Shown here piece by piece: positions 9,208 through 17,404 of a DNA stretch of 21,263 nucleotides; the first letter of the stretch is position 1, and each line of letters starts with the position of its first letter. The stretch covers positions 1 to 21,263 of the forward strand of contig LRSR01004098.1 in the NCBI GenBank assembly GCA_001579985.1. The letters run 5' to 3'. Below the pieces are notes generated by a model. That model was not told the DNA's origin. It ran no database searches and was given only the letters and a program-made list of their open reading frames with translations. A program made the translations under genes and the position numbers. Source of the DNA: Hypsibius dujardini (taxonomy: Eukaryota > Tardigrada > Eutardigrada > Parachela > Hypsibiidae).

Positions 9208-10187
9208 ATGAAAATGTCAGTTCACTTACCGGTTCTGGGTCATTTGCGGCTTTTCTCCTTGTTGGCGGACATGCGGGATGGTACGCCACACGTGGCAAAA
9301 ACCTTGCCCCGAGTTAAGCCCTTACATTCGTTCGTCGCGTGGCTGCCACGCGACGAACGAGTGTAAGGGCTTGATTCGGTTAGCTCAAGGTTTTTGCCAC
9401 TTGTACGCGGGACATCATTTTAAGTTGCCCTGTTTGTCTTGCTCGTCTGTAATGTCTGGCTTGTTGCAGACCTCCCGAGCTGCTCCAAATATAATCTTCC
9501 AGGTAATTACGACAGCGCTGTATCTTCGATTCATCTACAGTAATCAACAGTTGCGTCCTTATTTATTTTCAGGAGGCAAGACAGTGTCTGTAGCACCGGT
9601 GAACGCGGGCAATTCTTCCGCCGGACTCGGCAATAATAATGACCAATCCGACAACGGTAAGGCAAAGTGTAACTGAATCGGCTTTTTGTCTGCGACAGAG
9701 GCGCAGGCAAAAACTCTAGTTACTAGTTAGTCTCTAGTTACTCTATGGTTAAGGTGTACATTGTACAGATGGAAACACACATACACTTATTGTTTTAAAT
9801 AAGTGCCTCCAAGACAGTCCAGCTAGACAGACAGTTCAGATGGTCTGCGTTTAAATGTTTTTTCCCATTTTTCTAGACTCGTTCGGGTTCCGGAAGACAG
9901 TGCCAGAGACGGTGAACCTCTCTCAATTTGAAGTATGGACGGACCTTGCGGTTTTTTCTATCATTACGAATGTCAGAATTGACTCCTGCGAGTCCAGCAT
10001 TAAAGGATCGATTTGACTCACTCACAGGCACTGCTGCGAACTTCTGCTTTGGTTGACTGGCGGTGGGACCAACCGGAACGAACTTCGAACGGAAGCTTAC
10101 AGGTACGAGTATGCATCTCCGCATACTGAACCCAGTCTCCTAGTTGTCTCGGTTCCTGTCTGTCTGCCTATCTATTTGTCTGTCCGC

Positions 10188-10263
<76 letters not shown>

Positions 10264-11108
10264 GCCTTTATCTATATATTTGTCTATTCCTTTTTATTCC
10301 TCTGCGGTTACATTGTTCTCCACATAGATTCTGCTGCAATGTGGAATACTCGTTACCGTTTCCTTTAACGCTTGTGGTGTTGACATCTCCTACATCCATG
10401 TGAACCACACCTTAACCAGCCATGTCCGCAAAAAGCAACTAGTCAGCTGTGCCATTTCTAAGGCTATTGTTGTCACGGCCTTCGCCGGCACCGATCTCAT
10501 TTCTCTTCGCCTTAACACGGGCGCCAAAAACAAGAATTCGGCAAGTCTTCAAAGAAGAGCAGACAGGACGAGCAACGGCGACTTTGACCGTAAGATTTGC
10601 TTTTTTCAGATCTGTAAATATAGGAGACGATCGAAAAGAGCGGATGAATTTGACAGCCAATTGGATTTCAATGATACCGGAAAATTGGTACGTTTATATT
10701 CGCGATTTTCACGTACACTTGCTGTTTGTACAGTTTGATACATTCTCGGACTGTTATTTTGCAGCTTATCTTCTCGTTTGCTCCCAAAGTGAGTGCCGTA
10801 AAGAAATGGCTTCCAACCCGTCCGCCTCCGACTAACTGGACTCTGGAGGTTTACGCCTGTGATCCGGAGAATGACGTTCCATTACAACGCCTGCATAAAC
10901 TGGAAAATCATCAAACGAACAGTGTTCTTCTGCGCTCAACGTTCCTGTATGTTCCTGTATATTAAGAGTTCAGACGAACAGTCAGATAGACAGTGAAATA
11001 AATAACAGACTGTCTGCCAGACAGATTGAGAACCAACACAGACATTCAGACAGGCAGGCAGAGAAACAGAGCGACAAACAGACATCAGACAGACAGACAG
11101 ACAGACAT

Positions 11109-11139
<31 letters not shown>

Positions 11140-12063
11140 GGCAGGCAGGCAGACAGACAGACAGATAGACAGACAGACAAGACTTAGACAGACATAAATT
11201 ACTCTTACGAATCTCGTGCCTAACAGTAAGTTTGCACTGACTTGTCAAATTTCAATCACGTGACGTCGTATCTGTTTTATTTTTAGAGCTCCAGAACCAA
11301 ACGTATTTCTCATAGCGACGAAGTCCCGCTCTGACGAGTTACAAACATCAGTTAGAGTTTACAGACATTCAATTGAACAGCATTGTCTGCGAGTGATCTC
11401 CGATGCCGGTGTTGGATGTTTTGGTATGTTTGTTAACAGCGTGATCTTAGCTTTGTAATTGTACAGTTTAATGGTTGTGGCATATTGAGGATGAATTCGT
11501 TAATTAGGAGAAAATTCATTCCGATTCATTTCACCTTCCAATGTTTTCAGAAAGCAATGTTCTCTCCTGTGCTGTACATGTGGAAAACGGAGATTTATTG
11601 TTGGGGCTGGATGACAACTTTATTGTGATTTATAGCGACAGGTGGAAGGAGCTCCGTCGGAGTCCTTGTGACGTGGTACGTGAACAGGATCGTGCTATAT
11701 TTGACACGGACTTCGAAGCACAAGCACTGTCCGCCGTATATCTTTATAAATTTCAGAAGCCGCAACATGTTCAGTGGAGTCCAGATAGAGCACTGATAAT
11801 AGCCGGAAGTTTCGAAGCTTCTTTCCAGGTGAGCTAGAGGAAACAACAGTTTTAAGATGCTTTGCACGATGCCTAACTTTCTGCCGGTTTTGTAGGTCTT
11901 TGACGGAGCTCTTCAATTACTCAATTCTTCATTGCTCAATGATACCAATAATCCTCGCGATGGACTACGCTTACGCAGCTGCATGAAGTACGAGAGACAG
12001 ACAATTTATTTAGTCAGTCAGTCTGTATGCATGTATGCCTGTCTGTTTGTATGTCTGTCTGTC

Positions 12064-12101
<38 letters not shown>

Positions 12102-12106
12102 ATATT

Positions 12107-12138
<32 letters not shown>

Positions 12139-14522
12139 TGTTTGTTAGCTTGTCTGTCTGTCTGCTTTCCTGTCTGCGGGTCGGTGATGCAGCACAATTA
12201 GGGGAATAAGTGGGCAGAAATTGGCGGATTTAAATGAATCCAACACATTTATCCGAGAACGACAGACAGTTTCCGCTGCAGCAATCCCAATGGTTTTGGC
12301 AGTATTGATCCAGACCGGCACAATTGGCCTTGACGCATTTGTAGGAAGCCCCGCCACAGCGTCCGGAACAGCAATCTTCCTTGTCAAAGCATTCATTTCC
12401 GACATCCGAGCAGCTCAGGGCCCCAGTCAACGGAGCTGAAACAGCAGAATTCGAGCCAGTGTCAGATGTTCAGACATTCAGACATTCAGACCGTTTTTTG
12501 CCTTTCCCGGTTGGTTACGCTCACGACGCTCACGACGCTCACGACGAGCTTGTCCATGTCGCTTTTCCTAGAAGACCCCGATCTCCTGAAGAGAATTACA
12601 GTAGCTGAAATTCTGTGCAGGGACAGAACGTGACACTACCAAACTGGCAGTAGAAGCAACAGCAGAAAGTGGGAGGGTAATGCAAATATGGCGGATACAT
12701 ATTGTGCGTACAGTATATGCCTCTGGGTGAAGGAATGGTGACACATCCCATTGTCTGCCTTCCATTATCAGCTGGCACTATTGATTAGGCCCGATTTTGG
12801 GATAACATTTTCACCTGGAGGTCCACACCTCAGTGCGGTATTACTATGCAAATAAATATACAGGCACGAAGTACCGCAATTGGTACTAACAGAACGTCTG
12901 TAGTACGCGTCTGTAGTACGCGTCTGTAGTACGCGTCTGTAGTACGCGTACACTCCACTATGTAACTTCAGTATGAGGAGAAGTCTGTATTTCGGCTCAC
13001 TCATGGGGTTCTCTTTAATAGCGGGTGCTTGATTGTATGATTATCCTTATTATATCCTGGTATGCTAAAGCACTTCTAAAAATCAGACAATCAAGCACCT
13101 GCTATTAATGCGTCCTTCAATTTGTTCTGTTATTTCTTCCCTCAGTTCGGTTTCGGCACTATTGAAGTTGGAGTGGATCACCATGTCGCCCACCGACGGG
13201 GACCAACCGCATTTCGCGTCTGCAATTCTCCTCCACTTTGAGCGGTACTAGTACGATAGACAGTTTGACGTTGGGCTCTTGTCGCTTTTTCCCCACAGAC
13301 AGGAGTATTTAATTCAGCCCTCAATAATTTTGGCAGAGGACCCTTAGGGATGTTGTGTTTTGGGGCGGGAAACCATCGGACGACATTCGCGACCGTCCTT
13401 CACTACTGGCTGAATGAGGCAAAATTTGTCCAGGTTCAGTGTGCCGGTTTCTTGTGCAATACAAAGACAGACAATACATGACAGAGTTAGACAAATGTCC
13501 TTGTTTTTCTAGGCCGTTAAATTTTTGACCGCTCTGGGACATGATTTGTCCGTGGCGGAAGTTACAGCAGCTGCCACGGCGGTCATGACCAGCGTGCTGA
13601 AGCATGACAAGAAAGAACCCTGCGAGATATGCGGTAATAGTGAATAGTGTTGGTGGCACTGCCACCATGGACAAACAGACAGACAGACAGTCGACGGACA
13701 GATAGACAAACAGACACAACATCGACAGACTGATAAACAGTGACAGACAGACAAACAGACAGACAGACAAACAGGTAGCCAGACCGACCGACAGACAGAC
13801 AGACCGACAGTCAAACAGACAGACCGACAGACAGACAAACAGGCAGCCAGACCGACCGACAGACCGACAGTCAAACAGACAGACCGACAGACAGACAAAC
13901 AGACAGAAAACAAACAGACAGAAAGACGGACTGACAGCGAGCCATATACACACACAAATTGCTGCATATCCTTAGCTTAGTTTTGCCACCTTTATCTAGA
14001 CATCCTGGAAATGCTGCTTAATTGGCTCTCTGGCAGCCATCCGACTCGGGATGCCCCCGAAATTAAGCAGCTACAGACATGCTATTCCGTTTTGCTGCGA
14101 CGGTTCTTTGGGTTTCTCGTGAGGTACAACACAGTGGTCCGTCGCGGAAGGTCATTTGCCGAGCGGCGGGGAATGTATTCTAACGCTTGCGGTGTGACGC
14201 GTTTCACAGATTTCGCATCTTTGACCGGGCACAAAAACTTGCCGAGATCTGCCAGGATCCGAGCCTCTTCAAAGTAATTCTCTTCATCGCACGAACGGCG
14301 TACATGAATTTGTTGCACCGTTCCTTTCAGGTATTAGAAAACGCTTCCTCCGTTCTCCCCGCCAGAGACCCACCGACAGATGAGAGCCGGACTATGAGGA
14401 CGATTATGGAGTCCGTTGCCGAAGCTCATCCGAAAGAGCCAGCAGACAGATCGGCATCTCAGATCTCCGACGGGGCGGTCCCGACCACGCCCATTTCATG
14501 GACCGATTTAGGGGAAATCTAG
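9208..14522 (+). CDS. WDPCP: WDPCP (Fritz): WD-repeat planar cell polarity effector, 688 aa, 16 exons
   Basis: Exons: 9208-9280, 9470-9502, 9573-9656, 9877-9932, 10028-10102, 10328-10687, 10765-10946, 11287-11423, 11551-11828, 11896-11987, 13146-13244, 13337-13433, 13513-13633, 14000-14123, 14210-14273, 14331-14522. Joined, they give one open frame of 688 codons, close to the roughly 750 of vertebrate WDPCP. WD-like strands include LLQCGILVTVSF (109-120), LLLGLDDNFIVIYS (349-362) and QWSPDRALIIAGS (408-420). The diagnostic FERGPLG is at 488-494, split by intron 11. The C-terminal helical part holds LLRRFFGFLVRFRIFDRAQK (594-613), matching the family's RRFFHHLLRYQRFEKA. Fritz acts in planar polarity and, in vertebrates, in septin and ciliary membrane organisation within the CPLANE complex. 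Exons 1-3 are the least certain; exon 1 carries LRLFSL, like the family's N-terminal LHLWSL. The start could be ATG 9208 or 9214. Confidence 0.9.
9288..9404. mobile_element. Palindromic MITE-like element, family F, copy 2
   Basis: This 117-bp near-perfect hairpin lies in WDPCP intron 1. The ends are ACACGTGGCAAAAACCTTG and the inverse of CAAGGTTTTTGCCACTTGT. The centre is a long stem of TCGTTCGTCGCGTGGC and its complement with almost no loop. Flanks ACGCC and ACGCG (9283-9287, 9405-9409) could be an imperfect 5-bp target duplication. Confidence 0.78.
10156..10264. repeat. (CTGT)n array in WDPCP intron 5
   Basis: Nearly continuous CTGT units, with a few CCGT and CTAT variants, fill the middle of intron 5 (10103-10327). 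The orientation on the coding strand is CTGT. Confidence 0.92.
10979..11195. repeat. (ACAG)n array in WDPCP intron 7
   Basis: ACAG units, with GCAG variants near 11140, occupy most of intron 7 (10947-11286). This is the reverse complement of the intron 5 array when read along the transcript. Confidence 0.92.
12012..12178. repeat. (CTGT/CTGC)n array in WDPCP intron 10
   Basis: CTGT units followed by a CTGC block near 12110-12137 begin about 25 bases after the exon 10 donor. Confidence 0.9.
12230..12435 (-). CDS. Double inhibitor-cystine-knot (knottin) peptide exon, antisense in WDPCP intron 10
   Basis: A minus-strand exon follows a good acceptor (TTTCAG at 12436-12441), begins with two bases of a split codon and encodes 67 residues to TAA at 12230-12232. 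It holds 12 cysteines in two blocks with identical spacing: C-x6-C-x5-CC-x3-C-x6-C, four residues, then the same again. Both blocks carry CCSG before the fourth-spacing Cys. This is the inhibitor cystine knot framework of many secreted peptides (toxins, antimicrobials, enzyme inhibitors, signalling peptides), duplicated in tandem. The function cannot be inferred. A signal-peptide exon should lie at higher coordinates. A hydrophobic ATG-initiated stretch near 12515-12560 (MDKLVVSVVSVVS) is tempting, but none of its donors gives the required phase 1. The exon may belong to a nested gene or be a relic, although it has no internal stop. Confidence 0.62.
12519..12545. repeat. 9-bp triplication
   Basis: Three exact copies of GCTCACGAC lie upstream (minus-strand sense) of the knottin exon. 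Read on the minus strand they encode repeated Val-Val-Ser. Confidence 0.9.
12895..12946. repeat. 13-bp tandem repeat, four units
   Basis: Four exact copies of CGTCTGTAGTACG; each junction creates ACGCGT. It is in WDPCP intron 10, just upstream of the element C relative. Confidence 0.92.
12970..13108. mobile_element. Palindromic element C, copy 2 (short form)
   Basis: It starts AGTATGAGGAGAAGTCTGTA and continues with GCGGGTGCTTGATTG. The inner arm is inverted at 13081-13108 (CAATCAAGCACCTGCTATTA). It lacks the 27-bp unit seen once and seven times in the arms of copy 1, and its outer right arm is missing. It lies in WDPCP intron 10. Confidence 0.75.
13673..13935. repeat. (ACAG)n array in WDPCP intron 13
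   Basis: ACAG units with CCGA variants fill intron 13 (13634-13999). A longer internal unit around GTAGCCAGACCGACCGACAG and its relative near 13843 indicates a higher-order duplication of about 70 bases. Confidence 0.9.
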
Positions 14523-15049
14523 TCACTAAAAAGTCACGTTTTCCTTTGCATAAAAGCCATCTCTGCATCTGTCTGAACTACAAGTATGCCTAGCCAGATC
14601 TTTTCCGGGCCTAAAGATTCAATTTGGAATCCATCAGCAAGAGCGAAGTTTCTTTTCGAAGATCAAGGGGCGGAGCTATGTGTACTGTTCGAAAAGGTCC
14701 GGAGTGGAGTTAGTGCGTACAATTTTCGAAATTTGCCCAATAGCTCCGCCCACTAGCTCCGCCCACCGACCCCGAACAAATAGTTGGCTGATGCTAATCG
14801 ATTGCAATTTGAATTTCGTAAGGGAAACTGAAAGGAAAAGTTTATTTCGACAAATACGCAGAGTTCCACTAACGAGAGTTGCTACTTTGAAGCTAGAAAA
14901 AACCGCTGTAAAAAGTTTTAAGGAGGATTTAAAGACCAATAAACAAAAGTCAAAGCCATTTAATGGTCGTAAAAGGATTCAGTGGGCCAACGTTGGAAGG
15001 CAGGGAAGCAGCTAGCCGAGATTCCGGCAAACCTCAATCCGGTCCCAGC
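14523..15049. other. Convergent intergenic region between WDPCP and RNASEH2A
   Basis: No gene was recognised. An inverted motif GGGCGGAGCTA (near 14669) and TAGCTCCGCCC (near 14741 and 14752) suggests a decayed palindromic repeat. A plus-strand AATAAA at 14938-14943 is about 415 bases beyond the WDPCP stop and is the clearest canonical poly(A) signal for that gene. Confidence 0.5.
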
Positions 15050-16776
15050 TCAAAGGCTACTGACCGTCACGATATTCCTCTCGGAGAAGAATCGATGCCG
15101 ACTGACCGTCGCTGGCTCCATCGGTGCTTCGTCCTCCACGCGGGCCCGTTTGCGAAAGAACTTTGTGATCTGCTGCGTGCTGGCCGTCGCGGAAGCCTCC
15201 TCCTCCGTGAGGATCTTCTCCCACCGGACCGGCACCGCGGCCGCCTCCATCGCCTTCTCCGTGGTGGACCAGCTGAAGCGGATCAACTGCGGGTAGCCGA
15301 ACACCCGGTCGCAGTGCTCCTCCAGGAACTTCTTCGTCATCGGGTCCGCCGGGTAGCCGCTCCCGTACTTGATCTCCCTGTGGAAGCGGTCGCCCTCGAG
15401 GAAGCGCCACTCCTTCAGCGCCTGGTCGCGACACACTTTCGCAACAATACTTGCCGCGCTCACCACAGGGAAGAGGGAGTCGGCCTTTTTCGACACCGTG
15501 ATGGCGGGAATGAGCGGGAAGCGTTCCTTCAGTTTGGCCTCGTACTTGCCTAAACAAAAAAAGGCCACGACTGCTGCTACCGTTTTCTTTCTCCCATTGG
15601 TCCCCCTTACAAAGTCCTTTTCAACCAATTACGAGACCACGTTCATATGGCTCTCTCCAAATGGCACCACTAATCGGACAACCGTGGAGGGTGTGAAGGC
15701 CACGTACCGGGGTCTCCGACCGTGTCGAGGAAGACCGCGCCCACCGTGACGCCCATGTCGAGGATGGACTGAATCAGCAGCATGGCGGAGTCGTGGGAGA
15801 TGGCGTTGAGGTTGTACTTGCAGCGGCTCAGCATTCCGCGGGAGATGCTGGCGGGAGGGAGGATCTGCGCGATCCAGCCGAAAGTGTCGCGGCCGTTTTG
15901 GAGGTTGCTGAAGCAGCCGTCGCGTTGCTCTTCCGTGAGGGTCTTCGAGTCCGCCACTATCCGGAACATGAACGAATTGTACGAAATAAAAACCAATTAC
16001 GTGTTTCATGTTGGTCGGTCATCTCACGAACCCTTCAAGGTCGTCAGCAGCGGCTCGTCCTTCCGGGAAACGTAACAGGCACCGTAGACCATCGGTCCGA
16101 GCACTGGTCCGCGGCCTGAAAATACATGACAAGACATTGTGTGAAGAAGACATTAAGAAGAAGCGTTGTCTGGATTACAACAAATGATTCAAAATACCAA
16201 AATCGGTTCATTTAAATGAATTTTCTGTTGCTTACTGCAGCAGAATGTGTACGTAGATCTAGCTCTAACAGTCCAATCAATCAATCAATCAATCAATCTC
16301 ACGCTTTTCGTGACAGAAGGATGAGGCTCAATCCATCAATCAACAAGATGATTTTCCCTTGCGACTAGACCGAAAGTGGCGAGACAAATGAACTCTGCCA
16401 TAGATGCAACAACATAAAATAGTAGTAGTGTACGGCGTTTTTTTTATCGAAATTGGGGGTTAAAAGTCGGTTGTCTTCACCCTTCAATCGCCCTTCAGCA
16501 CGAAAGAAACATTCCGCATTTGGAGCAAATCAAGCAATCAGACAAAGGCATCAGCACAAAAGAAACATTCCGCATTTGGAGCAAATCAAGCAATCAAACG
16601 AGGGCCACTCCGTACACTCAAGTCATCAACTTCAAACTTATATTTCATAATGCAAGATTTGGCTCACCAGCTTCGTCGATCCCGATGAGGACTTCATTGC
16701 ATCCGATTTCCGGTGGGATGGCCGATTTGATGATATAATCCTGACCGTTATCCAAATGAAATTTCTCCAAATCCAT
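15050..16776 (-). CDS. RNASEH2A: RNASEH2A: ribonuclease H2 catalytic subunit A, 313 aa, four exons
   Basis: Minus-strand exons are 16776-16668, 16115-16032, 15956-15708 and 15549-15050; all introns are GT-AG and phase 1. The protein is 313 residues, against about 300 in mammals. It starts MDLEKF, like the vertebrate protein's MDLSEL. The catalytic motif GIDEAGRGPVLGPMVYG supplies D34 and E35. D142 (VFLDTVG) and D171 (KKADSLFPVVSAAS) complete the type 2 RNase H metal-binding set. YGSGYP (209-214) carries the conserved tyrosine contacting the RNA-DNA junction. KYNLNAISHD and FSWST are also family motifs. A C-terminal TQQITKFF resembles a PCNA-interacting peptide, as in relatives. The enzyme cuts RNA in RNA/DNA hybrids and initiates removal of single ribonucleotides from DNA, with subunits B and C, in the nucleus. 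The donor after exon 2 is the weak GTTCGT. Confidence 0.97.
16496..16596. repeat. 56-bp-period tandem duplication in RNASEH2A intron 1
   Basis: A 45-base block starting CAGCACGAAAGAAACATTCC is repeated at 16552-16596 with a single substitution (G to A). Confidence 0.88.
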
Positions 16777-17404
16777 TGGTGCAATGGCTACGGCCGCACA
16801 CAAGTTCCCATTTACGGCGGACAAAGTAAACTGCAAACTATACCGAAAATCAAATGCCTTACAATCCAAGTCTCAACAAAAAAGGCTCAGGGAGTGAGAA
16901 ATAGTTTCAATTTGTAAGCAAAAAATACAGCGGGAAATCAAGCGCGCGTGCAGATTAATTCTACAACAATAGTAAACATTTTTATCAACAAACCGACAAA
17001 TCAATTAATCAACGCAAACCCTTCACTCAATTACAACGCTTGAGACCGCCCACTTGACGCACCAGCCAATGAAAGCATCACGTTTCGCCTACTAATTTTT
17101 AAACCAATAGAAATTCCCTTCGGGGTAGCAGGAAGGAATGCCCTGGTGCTAGGCACTCGGCACTTCAGTTTAGACCAGGGCATTGATCACGAGTCAATGG
17201 CGGACGGGATTATTTAAACGGGACGTTTACCTTTTCTGCAAGCCATTTGCGGCCTTGGAAATTCATTCTTATTCTTCTTCTTATTCGCCGTGTGTGTATT
17301 CAAATTCGCAGATCTCAATTTTGCAGTCATCTGGTAAAAAAAATTCTCACACCACAGAATCGGAGGATCGGTGTCTTGGTGAGGCTTTGGGGAGGAAATT
17401 CAAA
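16777..17404. promoter_or_regulatory. Shared head-to-head promoter region of RNASEH2A and HDAC1
   Basis: The two ATGs are 628 bases apart and point away from each other. Two CCAAT boxes occur, at 17066-17070 and 17104-17108, with no evident TATA box. A hairpin (17137-17184) follows. This layout is typical of bidirectional promoters that drive housekeeping genes; shared use is inference. A six-codon ATG-initiated frame at 17197-17217 could act as an upstream ORF in HDAC1 mRNA. Confidence 0.6.
17137..17184. repeat. Perfect 11-bp inverted repeat in the HDAC1 5' region
   Basis: AATGCCCTGGT (17137-17147) pairs with ACCAGGGCATT (17174-17184) around a 26-base loop that itself holds GTGC/GCAC. It could be a cis-acting DNA site or a 5' UTR hairpin. 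Confidence 0.7.

Noticed and set aside
12515-12560. MDKLVVSVVSVVS as the knottin signal peptide
   Set aside because: Its possible donors are all phase 0, but the knottin exon needs one preceding base of a split codon; the repeat also comes from a 9-bp triplication.
13301-13336. Alternative WDPCP acceptor after CCCCACAG near 13300
   Set aside because: It joins exon 11 only in a frame that soon stops; the acceptor at 13336 restores the conserved FERGPLG motif in phase.
14963-15553. Plus-strand open frame over the RNASEH2A last exon
   Set aside because: Antisense shadow of a GC-rich conserved exon.
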